64,000 nucleotides of DNA from Eustoma russellianum (taxonomy: Eukaryota > Streptophyta > Magnoliopsida > Gentianales > Gentianaceae), in contig AP025040.1 in assembly GCA_036186865.1 (NCBI GenBank), positions 36,137,425 through 36,201,424 of the forward strand. Direction: 5' to 3'. Positions within the stretch are counted from its first letter, which is position 1. Every line of letters starts with the position of its first letter. Made by a program: the position numbers and the translations under genes. Shown here piece after piece: positions 10,123-22,949 of this stretch. The notes below the pieces were generated by a model that saw nothing but the letters and a program-made list of their open reading frames with translations, was not told the DNA's origin and searched no databases.

Positions 10123-13100
10123 TTGCAGGGAGACCACTCATCAAAAGACACATCAATAAAGTGGTTCCTTGACAGTGGTTGCTCGAGGCACATGACGGGT
10201 GACCCGAGCCTGTTCTCCAAATTAAAGAAGGTCACAAAAGGCGGATCCGTGACCTTTGGAGACAACAATGAAGGGAAGATCATTGGAAAAGGTACGATTG
10301 GCAATCCGAATACACTTCAAATCTCCAACGTATTTTTGGTAAGCAACTTATCTTACAATCTTCTTAGTATTTCTCAATTTGTTGACAATGGCTTCAATGT
10401 TTGTTTTACTCACCCTTATTGCAATATAATAAATAAAAATGGAGAAACCGTCTTAAAAGGAAAACGAGAAGGAAATATCTTTACACTATCTATGGATGAT
10501 GTAGTAGACGCTAAAGTTAAATGTTTTATGTCAAATGAACCCAATGTGAATTTGTGGCATAGACGTTTAGGACACATAGGTATTTCTACACTAGAAAAAT
10601 TGCAACGAAAGAACCTAGTACGGGGATTGCCTACGCTTGATTTAGACAACTTTCAGTTGTGTGAATCTTGCATAAAAGGCAAACAAACACGTGAGTCACT
10701 TAAGCCTAAAAATGAGATAAGCACGACTAGAATACTAGAACTATTGCATATCGATTTGTTTGGTCCTAGTCGCACTACAAGCCTTGGTGGGCGTCACTAT
10801 GCATGCGTGATTGTTGATGACTTTTCTCGTTATACTTGGACTTTATTTCTTGCACATAAAGATGATAGCGCCGTAGAAATTGCTAAATTAATTAAACAAC
10901 TTGAAAATCAATACGGCGTAAATGTGAAAAGAATAAGAAGCGATAGAGGCGGTGAATTTAAAAATAAAGAGATGATTTCGTTTTGTGAAGAAAAAGGAAT
11001 TAAACATGAGTTTTCGCCACCTAGAACTCCACAATTAAATGGAGTAGTAGAAAGAAAGAATCGCACACTACAAGAAATTGCTAGAACCATGCTTTGCGAA
11101 AATAAATTGCCTAGATTTCTGTGGGCGGAAGCCGTAAATTGTGCATGCTATATTGTAAATCGCCTATCTATAAGAAAGAAAATAAATAAGACGCCTTACG
11201 AAATTTTGAATGATCGCATGCCTAAGATTGATTATTTTCGTGTGTTTGGATGCAAATGCTTTGTCTTGAATACAAAAGATAATTTAGATAAATTTGAATC
11301 CAAATCAATTGAGTGCATTTTTGTTGGGTATTCCATAAATTCAAAAGCATATAGATGTTATGATCCTCTCACTAGACAAATCATAGAATCTATTCATGTT
11401 AAATTCAATGAATTTGGAGAGATTGATAAAGATAAGGAATATGACGATGATTTTGAATTGAAACCCGTTTTGGATGAAGATAATGATTCTTTTGATATGC
11501 ATGAGATGAATGAGACACTAGAAATGCATGATCATATAGAAATGCATGATAACTTAGAAAATAATCAACCAAGATGGCATAGAGATCACCCACAAGATCT
11601 CATCATAGGCGACATTACTCACGGTGTGCGACCACGTAGAAGAATCACTTCGGATGAAATAAATGAATTTCATGCTATGATTTCTGAAATTGAGCCCAAA
11701 AATGTGCATGATGCTTTGAGTGATTCATCTTGGATTGATGCTATGCATGACGAACTTAATCAATTCGTTAGAAATGATGTATGGGATTTAGTGCCACGAC
11801 CACAAGATAAGACAATAATAGGCACAAAGTGGGTATTTAGGAATAAAATGAATGAAGAAGGAAAGGTCGTTAGAAATAAAGCAAGACTCGTAGCTCAAGG
11901 ATATAATCAAGAAGAAGGAATAGACTACGATGAAACATTTGCACCCGTAGCACGTTTAGAAGCTATACGACTCTTACTTGCCATTGCTTGCATGAAAGAT
12001 TTTAAACTGTATCAAATGGACGTCAAAAGTGCTTTTCTAAACGGATTTATACAAGAAGAAGTATACGTGAAGCAACCACCCGGTTTTGAAGATTTGAAAC
12101 ATCCTGATCACGTGTACAAACTAAAGAAGGCACTATATGGTCTAAAGCAAGCGCCGAGAGCATGGTATGATCGTTTTGCTACTTTTCTTTTAGAAAATAA
12201 TTTTAAACGTGGTACTATAGATAGTACACTATTTTTGAAACAAGAAAAATCAGATTTACTTATTATTCAAATCTACGTAGATGACATTATTTTTGGTTCT
12301 ACCTCACATAGACTCGTTAAAGATTTTGAAAATTGTATGAAAGCTGAATTTGAAATGTCTATGGTTGGTGAACTTAATTATTTTCTTGGCTTGCAGATTA
12401 AGCAAACGAGTAAAGGAATTCATATAAGCCAAGCTAAGTACGTAAATGACATGATCAAGAAGTTCAGTTTTGAAAATTTGAAACCATCCCCCACGCCTAT
12501 GAGTGTTACTACTAAATTAGACAAAGACGAACATGGTAAAGACGTTGATAATGGATTATATCGATCTATGATAGGTTCTTTACTATATTTAACTGCTAGT
12601 AGGCCTGACATTATGTTTAGCGTATGCATGTGTGCTCGTTTTCAAAGTCAACCTAAGGTGTCACACTTAAATGCGGTAAAAAGAATATTCCGTTATATTA
12701 AGCACACGCCCACCTTAGGTATTTGGTATGATAAGGACTCTACATTCGACTTACATGCTTACACTGATGCAGATTATGGTGGCTGCAAGATAGATAGAAA
12801 AAGCACGAGCGGAACTTGCCAATTTATAGGAAATTCCCTTATTTCATGGTTTTCCAAAAAGCAAGCAAGTGTTGCTTTGTCCACTACTGAGGCTGAGTAT
12901 ATGGCTCTTAGCCTTTGTTGCACACAGTTGTTGTGGATAAAACAACAACTTTCGGACTTTGGAATTACCGTAAATAAAATTCCTATATATTGTGATAGTA
13001 TGAGTGCAATAAATTTGTCTAAGAACCCCGTATTACACTCTAAGGCTAAGCATATAGAAGTTCGCTATCATTTTCTTCGTGATCACGTTAACAATGGTAA

Positions 13101-13224
13101 TATTGTCATAGATCACGTACGCACAGAATCACAAGTAGCGGATATATTTACAAAGGCCTTAAATCAAGCCACATTTGAATCTCTTCGTTCTAAATTAGGC
13201 ATGATTCCTGTTGATGTGATTTAA
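10123..13224 (+). CDS. pol: S1 pol: protease, integrase, reverse transcriptase, RNase H
   Basis: An uninterrupted frame of 1033 codons (the first is not ATG, so it is presumably part of a gag-pol reading). Order: protease (FLDSGCSRHMTGD, residues about 16-28, catalytic DSG); integrase zinc finger (LWHRRLGH...CESCIKGK, about 145-190); core with IDLFG, DRGGEF and the Glu in VVERKN; reverse transcriptase (GTKWVFRNK at about 567, KSAFLNG, YVDDIIFGS at bases about 12274-12300); RNase H (YTDADYGG near 880, ALSTTEAEY near 920, HIEVRYHFLRDHV near 978). All catalytic residues I can check are present. It ends 260 bp before the 3' LTR. This is the only intact pol in the window. Confidence 0.95.
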   Translation: MQGDHSSKDTSIKWFLDSGCSRHMTGDPSLFSKLKKVTKGGSVTFGDNNEGKIIGKGTIGNPNTLQISNVFLVSNLSYNLLSISQFVDNGFNVCFTHPYCNIINKNGETVLKGKREGNIFTLSMDDVVDAKVKCFMSNEPNVNLWHRRLGHIGISTLEKLQRKNLVRGLPTLDLDNFQLCESCIKGKQTRESLKPKNEISTTRILELLHIDLFGPSRTTSLGGRHYACVIVDDFSRYTWTLFLAHKDDSAVEIAKLIKQLENQYGVNVKRIRSDRGGEFKNKEMISFCEEKGIKHEFSPPRTPQLNGVVERKNRTLQEIARTMLCENKLPRFLWAEAVNCACYIVNRLSIRKKINKTPYEILNDRMPKIDYFRVFGCKCFVLNTKDNLDKFESKSIECIFVGYSINSKAYRCYDPLTRQIIESIHVKFNEFGEIDKDKEYDDDFELKPVLDEDNDSFDMHEMNETLEMHDHIEMHDNLENNQPRWHRDHPQDLIIGDITHGVRPRRRITSDEINEFHAMISEIEPKNVHDALSDSSWIDAMHDELNQFVRNDVWDLVPRPQDKTIIGTKWVFRNKMNEEGKVVRNKARLVAQGYNQEEGIDYDETFAPVARLEAIRLLLAIACMKDFKLYQMDVKSAFLNGFIQEEVYVKQPPGFEDLKHPDHVYKLKKALYGLKQAPRAWYDRFATFLLENNFKRGTIDSTLFLKQEKSDLLIIQIYVDDIIFGSTSHRLVKDFENCMKAEFEMSMVGELNYFLGLQIKQTSKGIHISQAKYVNDMIKKFSFENLKPSPTPMSVTTKLDKDEHGKDVDNGLYRSMIGSLLYLTASRPDIMFSVCMCARFQSQPKVSHLNAVKRIFRYIKHTPTLGIWYDKDSTFDLHAYTDADYGGCKIDRKSTSGTCQFIGNSLISWFSKKQASVALSTTEAEYMALSLCCTQLLWIKQQLSDFGITVNKIPIYCDSMSAINLSKNPVLHSKAKHIEVRYHFLRDHVNNGNIVIDHVRTESQVADIFTKALNQATFESLRSKLGMIPVDVI

Positions 13225-13284
13225 TGCGATATTATTTGATTTACTTTCCTTTTTGACAGGAATCTTTTGATTAACTTTCCAAAA

Positions 13285-13484
13285 TAAAGGGGGAGAGAGA
13301 AGCATGATTTAAGGGGGAGAGAGATTTAAGGGAGAGAGAGATCACTGATTGATCCTAATTGCATGAATCAAGGGGGAGCCGGATTTGAAATTCGAAATTC
13401 AAAATCTGTGTATAATTCAAGGGGGAGAGATAACACTTAAATCATGTACACTAGTTATTTTGAAAATCATCAAAAGGGGGAGAT
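13285..13484 (+). other. S1 multiple polypurine tracts
   Basis: Five purine runs precede the 3' LTR: AAAGGGGGAGAGAGAAG near 13287, TAAGGGGGAGAGAG near 13310, a weaker AAGGGAGAGAGAG, CAAGGGGGAG twice (near 13370 and 13420), and AAAAGGGGGAGA touching the LTR. Multiplied tracts are a recognised Sirevirus feature. Only the last abuts the LTR. Confidence 0.9.
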
Positions 13485-13525
13485 TGTAGAAATAAGAGGG
13501 TTTGAGTGATTTCAAAATAAGAAAT

Positions 13526-13567
<42 letters not shown>

Positions 13568-16548
13568 GTTGAGTATATATATACACAAGTGTACATGTAT
13601 GCATGATAACTTGCCTTATTTAGCTTATATATTATGTTGCCTTACTAACGAGCCATGAAGCATTAAAGCTTACATCATATGGCGAACATTTGTTGAGTTT
13701 ATACTAGTTTCAGGTGCCACAATTAATGAACTAAAGTAGTTCATTAAGTGAAGTACTTAGTTTAATAAACTAAGTAGTTCATTAAAGGAAGATGCATTTG
13801 GAAAAGGCACAAAGGCAACATGGCTATGGAAGGAAAGTCTTCTCCTCCTCCCCACATTCAATGTCACACGTTTTTATACACATATATATACTATATTTTC
13901 AGATTTTTTTATAAAAGGCACATACACATGTATTCCAACGTACTACCGACACGTTATATATCTTACGTACGTACGTTAACGTCACACCACTATACTTAAC
14001 TCATATTTATGAGTATATTCAGGTCTTATATCATATGATATAAGATATGGTGATGACAAATTAAATACGACACGATAAAAGGTTCTAAACCGAAATTTGT
14101 CGTATCGGGCGAATACCGAAACTTCGCCAATGTGTCACGTACTTGCCATAAATAAATGGCCAGCCCATATACATCAAAAATTGATGAAAATTTCGTGATA
14201 CACATGGTGTGATTAGCCAAAAATACTTTCCATGTTGGCACACACAAATCACCCCACATTTAGGCCAAAATGTGAAGATTCCAATTTTAATTTTGTCACA
14301 TGTTTATGGTACCACTTTAAATCAGCCAAGTGCTGAAATTCAAAGTATATATTATATATATTATGTATAACATAATATATATATCATGTGCAAAAGTTGG
14401 AATTTAAATTAGAGAAAAATCGGGTAATCGATAAATATCGAAAATTCGGTTTTCTACGCACTTAACATGGAACGTTTTTCTTGAACATCATGTGACACGT
14501 ATCTAGACACTTTCTACATATAATATACATCTTAAAGTGTTCTAGAAAATTAAATTAAGGGCTGATTGGAATATTACATGTGTGTATTACTAAATGTGCA
14601 CTATTTTACAAAGTTAGCAAAAATAAATTTCAGCACATGTACAAACACATTCCAACTGTTACTACAGCTGAGATGGAGCACATGTGGAGCCTTGTTGGCA
14701 TGTTGATTGGTCAAGGATCAATCATACAATGTTGAGAAATCAAAGAGAGAAGCTACAAAAGGTAAGTATTCAACATATACCTCTCTTATGTCACATGCTG
14801 AAAATTTCAGCATGTCACACTTGTCTTGGCCGAATTCTTCACCATTAAGCAAGATATTTTGTCAATTTTTCATTAAAGGATAAATTAAAGGAGTTATGGA
14901 AATGATTTGAATTTTATGTAAGGTAATTAAGTGTGATATTTTACATATCACACATGCTGAAATTTTTCAACATGTGTGAAGAGTGTGCTGGCCGAATGTT
15001 GCTTCTCATTGTGTCCAAGTTCACTCTTCATTTGGTAGCAAGACTTACCTTATATAATTGATTTATTTTTATGACAAAAATTCAAAGGAAAATGGAAAAA
15101 ATCTGAATTTATCTCATGTTGTAAATGCTGAAAATTTCAGCATTAACAATAGGGTGCTGGCCGATTTCTTTGAGGATGGAAGGAAGAATTTTTGTGTCTT
15201 GCACTTTATGACAAAATTTGAGAATTATGGTATGATTTAATGATTGATTATTTGACAAATATTTAGTGTTTATTTCAGATTTTCCATGTCATCAAATGAT
15301 GACAACATTGAGCCAATGAAGAGGTGCCAAGTAAGCAATGACTAAATGATGGTCCAATAGAGTGATGCCAAGTAAGCAAAGAATTGTCACCATGATGTAT
15401 TACACTCTCTCAAGCACTTAAAAGGAAATTTTCAAGAGGGGGACATGCACAATAGGGGACGGCTGGAATTTAAAAGAAGGAAGATGAGAACAAACATATA
15501 CAACACCAAGATTTGCATTCTAAAGTGATCAAAGTGCCAAGCCTCCTTTCTCCTACATTTTCTTTCTCTCTTTTCTTGTAAAAAGCCTATTGTACTTTGC
15601 ATCTTTCAATCTTGAATAGGCTTCATAGAAACCGCCATTCATTCATCTTTGTAAAAGATTGATCAAGGTGTGATCAATCTTCATTCTAGCGAGGTGGTGG
15701 TGTTCGTGTGAATTGTACTCGACATACAAGGTTTGTAAAGGGTTGAAGTTAGGTGTAACTCTATCAACCCTGCGGTAAGGTGTACTGCATGTGTGTGATT
15801 AGTGTGAACCAAGGAAGGTGTTCCTTGAAGACTGGAGTCGGTTGTTTATAACCGAACCAGTATAAAATTCTTGGTGCAATTTACTTTCAGCATTTACTTT
15901 TCAGTTTCTGCACTGTTTATCCGTTTTGTTCACGTTCGGAAAAATAGTAAACGATTTCCAAAAATTATAAAAATTTCTAGAAACATACATAAACGTTCTA
16001 GGGTTAATTTGGCACAAGTTTCAACCCTTTTGGACAAGTATAGGTCAGTCAAACATCAAAAGATCTGAGACTAGTGCAGTCTGATTTTCAGACTTGCAAA
16101 GGTTGAGACTTTGGTTGTGTTTGACCTACTTCCCAAAAGAATTTTCAAAAACTGTTTCAAAATATTTAAATATAGTGTGTGAGGAGTTATTGGTCAAATT
16201 TTTAGATCATTTGGACATTCACACAAATAGGAATTAATTTTTCAAAACCATCTACCGTTTCTGGCAGATTTGCACAATCTGAGTGCCAACGGTTTTTGAA
16301 GGGTTTAAAGGTTGAATTTTGATTTGAAATTTTTAGGGGACCCTCATAACATCTGAGGCTAAGTTCTCTCAAAATTTCATAATTTTTGGAGACCTCTAAC
16401 CTGGTTTTAAAAACGTTTTAAAACAGGTCCTGAAAACAGAATCTGTTTTCAGAACTTGAATTGTTCAAGTTTAAAGAAATTTTAAAAAGCACACTTTACG
16501 CACCATCTATTCAACCCCCCCTTCTAGTGGTGCCTTGCAGATCCTACA
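13485..16548 (+). repeat. S1 3' LTR
   Basis: Matches 5031-8100 end to end, with about 20-25 substitutions and a shorter AT run by eye. It ends ATCCTACA and is followed by the TTAAG duplication. Confidence 0.95.
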
Positions 16549-16841
16549 TTAAGGACTTTGTTATGACGGTTTATGTTTGATAGACTTATGATGGAACTTT
16601 AAATTCGGGTTTCTCTTTATATTTTGTGGACATGGTTGTAGACGTTGTGATGGATATTCGGCATGTTTTTATTTAAAAGTTTTTATTCTGCCTCAGTTTT
16701 TGCTTACCTGTTGAATTGTAAGCAGAAAATTCCATACAATTCGTCATTGACTATGATATGTTGTGGATTGACGCCTGGTACTCTCCGTAGTGAAGTACGG
16801 CGGGCGCATCGTACGCAGGCAGGCCGGTGCAGGGCGCTACA
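16549..16841 (+). repeat. T1 3' LTR, right part
   Basis: Resumes after S1 (first five bases are the target duplication). It ends with the Tekay-type terminus: CGCCTGGTACTCTCCGTAG, then a GC-rich GGGCGCTACA. The S2 LTR continues immediately after it. Confidence 0.88.
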
Positions 16842-18926
16842 CGAAACTTCGCCAACGTGTCACGTACTTGCCATGTATAGATGGCCAGCCCCTACACTTC
16901 AAAAATGGCCAGAAATTTCGTGGCTTACATGGTATATTCAGTCACAAAATCATTCCATGTTGGTACACAAAAATCACCCCAAATTATGGCCAAATTGTGG
17001 AGATTCCAAATTCAATTTTTAAGCACATGGGGTGCCTACTTTAATCAGCCATTAGAGATGAATATTCAATTTATTTTATGTATATTATGTGTGACATAAT
17101 ATATATAACATGTGCAAGAAGTTTGAATTTAATAAGAGAAAAATCGCGTAATCGACAAAAGTCAAAAATTCGGTTTTTTACGAACACAACACATGGAATG
17201 TTTTTGGCATGACATGTAACATGTATCTAGACACTTTTTACATATTCAAGACATATTAAAGTGTACTAGAATATTTAAATTAGGACTGATTGGAATATAC
17301 CATATGTGTATAATTATTGTGCAATATTTGACAAAGTTTACAAAAGTAAAATTCATCACATGTTCAAGACATCATACATGCCATTCTCAGCTTGGTGGAG
17401 CTTATGTGGAGCTTAGTTGGCATCTTGATTGGTGGAGAATAAGCCACACAAGGTTAGTGACATAATGGAGGGAGCTACACAAGGTAATAATTCAAACCTT
17501 TTAGCAAATGAAACACATGCTGAAAATTCAACATGTGAGACTTAATGTGGTGGCCGATTTAGGTCTTGATGATGACAAATTTGCTTCAAAAAATTAAAGG
17601 GATTAATTGTTGATTATTTGAAAATATTTTAAACTCTTTTTGGCATATGTTTTTCATTTTATTTTCAGATTTTACAGCCACTAAATAATGACAAGATTGG
17701 ACCAATCATAAAGTACCAAGTAAGCAAAGTCAAGTCATCCATCCAATCAAAATGTGCCAAGTGAGCAAGATGGTGTCATATCTACACAAGGCAATATACC
17801 AAGGGCATTAAAGAGAATTCTTAAGATGGTAGAAACCCTATAGGGGGCGGACACATCAAGTTAAAAAGAAGAGAAGTAGTGCAAACAAAGTCAAGACAAC
17901 TCTCATAATTTCCAAAGTGCAAAAAGACTCTTCACTCTCTTCTTCTACATTTCTTTCTTCTTCTTCTTCTCTTAAGCCTATTGTTCTTATATTCAATATA
18001 TTGAATAGGCTTTGATTAGACCACCATACATGTTTTAAATCGTAAAAGGTTGATCAAGGTGTGATCAAACCTTCATCCATTCAGTGGTGGTGTTCGTGAT
18101 CGTGTGATTGCTTGTAATGTTTGTTTAAGGGTAGAGTTAGTGTGTAACCCCATCAACCCTTGGGGTAAGGTGTTAATTTTGTTTAGTGATAACCGAGGAA
18201 GGTGTCCTAGAAGACTGGAGTAGATTGATTTAACCGAACTAGTATAAAATTCCTTGTGTTCTTTACTTTACTGCACAGTATTTTTAGTTTCCAGCATTCT
18301 GCATCCATTTCGTCGCGATCTTAAAAATAGCAAACGAATTTCAAAAATTGTAAAATTTTACAGAAAAATAGCCACATACTTAAGTTTCACTTGGCGCAAG
18401 TTCAACCCATTTGGACAAGCATAAGTCAATCAACCGTTAATAGTTTGGAGACTAGTGCAATCTGATTTTTTCAGACTTACAAAGGTTGAGAACTTCAACA
18501 TATTTGACATACTTCCCACAAAACTTTTTTAAAACTGTTTCAACCCATTAAATAAATATCTTAAGGGGTTTTTCATTAAATTTTCAGACCATTTAGAGTT
18601 ATGGATTAATCGAAATAAATTTTTCATATCGGAGTACTGTTTCTAGCAGATTCGTGCAATCTGAGTACAAACTTATTTTCAAAGGGTTAGAGGTTGAATT
18701 TTAATCTGAAATTTTTAAGAGATATTTATAACATCTGAGAATAGAATTTCTCTAAATTTAAGAATTTTTGAATGCCTGTAACCTGGCCTTTCAAACGTTT
18801 TAAATCAGGATCTGAAAACAGAAACTGATTTCAAAAGTTAGGTTTTTGGGTCAAAATATTTTAAAAACCAAATTTTCCGCACCTACTATTCAACCCCCCT
18901 TCTAGTGGTACTATACAGGTCCTATA
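16842..18926 (+). repeat. S2: Sirevirus LTR remnant 1
   Basis: Aligns with S1 LTR from about 5666 to its end: CGAAACTTCGCC, CACGTACTTGCCAT, the palindrome near 17520, AAGCCTATT/AATAGGCTT and GATCAAGGTGTGATCAA hairpins, and the end CTTCTAGTGG...TCCTATA. Divergence from S1 is substantial, so it is a different subfamily or older. T1 is inserted in it, and its 5' part lies beyond T1, outside the window. Confidence 0.85.
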
Positions 18927-18929
18927 AGT

Positions 18930-19283
18930 AGATTGTTCAAGTGGATCATACATGGGATTGGTGTAGTGGAGATAATACAGTGAAACGTAGAGTAGATATC
19001 ATTATGGAAATAACAAACGAAGAATTCAACATAGATAAGCAGTACAATGATCCAAACAGACACATCAACATATATGAAAATAAGATTCACAGAAACAAAT
19101 TCTAGATAAGCAATACCATAAGTCAGAAAGATACATCATTTCACCATCTTTACTTTAGCACATAATCTGTATCATTCTTGCGTACAATCTTTTAGGTTCA
19201 GTTTCATGTACTTGCTTGGTCATGCTTGGAAATGTAATAAGGAAGTCATAACTTAAGGGCACTAAGAGCTCATGGGACATGCT
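18930..19283 (-). repeat. T2: antisense Ty3 LTR fragment, left part
   Basis: Closely matches 49688-50040 of the T5 left LTR (CAAGTGGATCATACATGG ... GAGCTCATGGGACATGCT). It begins abruptly three bases after the end of the S2 LTR and is cut by S3. The last five bases, ATGCT, are the S3 target duplication. Confidence 0.85.
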
Positions 19284-20950
19284 TGTTGGACCGTGCACCT
19301 GCAATAAACACCACTAGAGCGGGGGGTGAATAGTGGTTAGCGGAAATTACACTACAACCCTTTGTTAAAATCCCCTTTGAAAACAGAATCTGAAACCACC
19401 TCAGATTCAGAACCCGTTTTTTAAAAATTCACAAATAATTGTACACAACTCCAAAAATTATAAAACTTTCCAGAATTTACCTTCAATGAGTTAACAAGAC
19501 TCTATCCAAAAATCAGACAAAAATAAGATCGTTTGTCCCTTCAAATAAATAAAAAGATTCAGATGGTCAATCTGGACAGAATTGGACAGAATGTTGCTGA
19601 TTTTGCAAAACGTGTTTCTCTTTGAATACTCAACCAAAAAGGTTGATCTTTATATCAAAACACTCCTTAGGATGTGTAGATGATGTTTTCAAAAGGCCCT
19701 GACCTTAACCAACTCTTGAAAAATACACAATTTAAGTTTTCTCAAAACTGGTCAGATTGCATCTAGATTGGAGCAGTTATCTTGCAAAGACTGAAAGACT
19801 AACTTTTCCTTGCTCAAATCAAGTGATTCTTGTTGCAAATGAAAGCTAACAGTCTGAAGTATAACTCCACCAAAAATCACGAATTTTGAAAGTGTTTAGA
19901 TATTTTTTCAAATTGTGAGAATTGTGTGAAAACTGCAGTCAAAAACGGGTAGAAAACAGAAATAAAGAAACAAGAGAAGAACACCGAGAATTTATCCTGG
20001 TTCGGTCAATGTGACCTACTCCAGTCCCAAGGGACACCTTTCCTTGGATTTCACTATCAAATGAACACCTTACAACAAGAGCCAAGCTTGATCCTTGGGT
20101 TATACACCAACCCTATTCAAGACTTGGATAATCACTTCTATGCAACTCTTGGTTACAACACCTCTACCACCTATTGATGTAGCCTTATAAATTTGGCTAA
20201 TCAATCATACAAATCCAACTCAAGAAGGTGTGTATAGTGTAGCTGGACAACAAAGAAAATTGGAACACCTTAGCTACACAAAGTATGAACGAAAATATGA
20301 GAAGAGAATAGCAAGACAACAATCTTCAATTTTGCTTTCAAGTGTATGTCTTCTCTTCTTCACCTTGCCTCCTATTTATAGTGTGAATAGATGGCATATT
20401 CTCTACAACTTTTAGATCATGTGATGGTTGATAATTTTGAATTAAAGCACCACCATAATCATCTCCAACAACCTTGTCTCCATTACATTCAAATTTGAAA
20501 TTTCAAGTTGGTAACTTTTGCCAACTAGCTTGTTTTTGAATTTTCCACTTGTCCAAAAGTCATAAAATGAGTACACCACCTTATCCACCTGTTTATGGAC
20601 GTTTTTTGATTTTGTATGTATGTATACCAACTCAAATTTTGTGAATAAATAATAATGAATAAGTGTTGACAAGATTATGTCAACATATAACACCAAAATT
20701 CATACTTTCTTCTCCTTTACATATTGTGATGAATCTTGCACCAAGGACACCTTGTAATCTCTAAAATATGATGACTAATATCCTTTTATAACATATATAA
20801 GAGGGTCTTCAAAAAAAATAGAATGTGACATCTCAAATCGTCACATATCCAGCTATAGTCAATATTATCATCGGTTGAGAGAATAAGATATAAGATCACC
20901 ATATAATCTTCAAAATGATAATAACACAGCTCCAGAATGAAGATAATAAT
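19284..20950 (-). repeat. S3 3' LTR, truncated at its 5' end
   Basis: Matches 24563-26232. On the minus strand, RT coding sequence runs directly into the LTR interior through a shared ATTATTATCTT, so the start of this LTR and the polypurine tract are gone. Confidence 0.9.
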
Positions 20951-22916
20951 TCAACTCTCCTACCATTGACATTTCAAACTCTGACTTCATACATTCTTCG
21001 AAGTCTTTTACTAAAGTAGGGTTGGTTGAACCAAAGATTATATCATCTACGTATATTTGAACTATTAACAAATCATTACCTTTTCTTCTTGGGAATAATG
21101 TGTTGTCGATGGTCCCCCTTTGATAATTATTTGCAATAAGAAAATTTCCAAATCTATCATACCAAGATCTTGGAGCTTGTTTTAAACCATATAGAGCTTT
21201 CTTAAGCTTATAAACATGGTTAGAATTCTTTGGATCTTCAAATCCAGGGGGTTGTTTGACAAACACCTCTTCTTGGATGTATCCATTCAAGAACGCACTC
21301 TTGACATCCATTTGGAAGAGCTTAATATTGCTTAGACTTGCAATCGCAAGTAATAATCTAATTGCTTCTAGTCGTGCAACGGGTGCAAAGGTTTCTTCAT
21401 AATCTATTCCTTCTTGTTGATTATAACCTTGTGCGACTAGTCTAGCCTTATTCCTTGTAATATTTCCTTGTTCATCCATTTTATTTCTAAAGACCCATTT
21501 AGTTCCTATGATAGACTTGTCTTCAGGTTTAGGTACTAAGTCCCACACGTTGTTCCTTGTGAATTGATTTAATTCTTCATGCATAGCATCTATCCATGAT
21601 ATGTCACCTAAGGCTTCCTTTACGTTCTTAGGTTCTAATTGTGAGATTAAGTTATGTCCTTCAAGTTGACTTATATTTATACGTGTTCTAACCCCAACAC
21701 TTGGATCCCCAATGATTAGTTCTCTAGGATGCCACCAATTCCTAGATTGACTAGGTTCACCCTCATCTTGTTCAAATGTTTCATTAGTGTGAACGTTATC
21801 ATATGTAATTGGATCATTAGTTGTATCTTCCAATTGCAGAGTCTCTTGATTTATTTCATCTGAGGGTTCATGTTTGTCTTGTTCAGGGGGAGTTGGTTTT
21901 AGATGATCAAGTACAGGCTCAAGTAATACATCATCATCAAACATATTTTCAACATTTGTTTCTTGTTTATGTTGATGTTTATCACTAACTTCAAAACATG
22001 CATTTTCATTGAATTTCACATGTATGGATTCAATTATTTTTCTAGATGCAGGATTATAACACCTATATGCTCTTGAGTTAGTTGAATACCCAACAAATAT
22101 GCATTCAATAGACTTTTGTTCAAATTTATCTAGATTATCCTTAGTGTTCAGCACAAAACATTTACATCCAAATACTTTAAGATAATCTATCTTAGGTTGT
22201 CTATTGTTTAGCAATTCATAAGGCGTTTTATTTAATTTCTTTCTAATAGTGAGCCTATTTATAATATAGCATGCACAACTAACAGCTTCAACCCATAAAT
22301 ATTTAGGTAATTTATTTTCACACAGTATTGTCCTAGCAACTTCTTGAATCGTTCTATTTTTACGTTCAACAACTCCATTGAGTTGTGGTGTTCTAGGTGG
22401 TGAGAATTCATGTTTGATTCCATATAGTTCGCAAAATTTGATTACGTCTTTGTTTTTAAATTCTCCACCTCTATCGTTTCTAATTCTTTTAACATTTTCT
22501 TCATAAATGTTTTCAAGTTGCTTAATAAGGGTTTCGATTGCTAATGAAGCATCGTCTTTGTGTGTTAAGAACAACGTCCAAGTGTAGCGTGAGTTATTAT
22601 CTACTATGACACACACATAGTAGTGTCCACCTAGACTTCTTGTCCTACTTGGACCAAATAAGTCTAAGTGAAGCAATTCTAGTACATGACTAGTACTCAC
22701 TTCATGTTTCGGTTTTAAGGTTTCTTTATTGTGTTTTCCCTTAATACATGTTTCACACATTTGAAAATTATCTAAGTCTAACTTAGGCATTCCTCTAATT
22801 AAATTCTTCTTAGACAATTTCTTAATAGTTGAAATTCCTATATGGCCTAATCTTCTATGCCATAAATTTACATCTAAGTCATGTGATATTAAACACTTAA
22901 CCTTAGCATCTAACAT
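20945..22916 (-). pseudogene. S3 pol: integrase and part of reverse transcriptase
   Basis: Reads integrase zinc finger (LWHRRLGHIGIS...CETCIKGK), core (LDLFG, DRGGEF, VVERKN), linker, and RT from GTKWVFRNK through YVDDIIFGS to GELNYYL. There the frame enters LTR sequence and ends. RT thumb and RNase H are absent. It shares a frame with the 22950-23669 block, separated only by a TGA at 22950-22952 where GNxDGN suggests an original CGA (Arg), a C-to-T change at a CpG. Confidence 0.92.
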
Positions 22917-22949
22917 GTTATCTAAGGTAAGAGTATAAATATTTCCATC

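Larger units (their letters stand above)
5031..16548 (+). mobile_element. S1: structurally complete Sirevirus-type Ty1/copia retrotransposon
   Basis: The element is 11.5 kb, with LTRs of 3070 and 3064 bp (TGTAGAAATA...ATCCTACA), a Met-tRNA-type primer site, gag, a full-length pol, several polypurine tracts and a perfect TTAAG duplication. Sirevirus assignment rests on the copia domain order (protease, integrase, RT, RNase H), the gag type (RPPLFDGESF, then a CCHC knuckle and a coiled-coil extension), long LTRs and multiplied AAGGGGGAG tracts, which are known hallmarks. By eye the LTRs differ at about 20-25 positions plus simple-repeat length, so insertion was recent. The pol frame is open. 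Gag is split over three frames, so this copy probably cannot make a complete Gag unaided. Confidence 0.95.

Noticed and set aside
8848..10129. Possible intron joining S1 gag to pol: AACAAG|GTAAGA at 8848 and TTTTCACATTGCAG ending at 10128.
   Set aside because: Both sites look good, but the exon before the donor leaves one extra base and pol resumes in phase zero, so splicing would put pol out of frame. Indels in gag explain the frames more simply.
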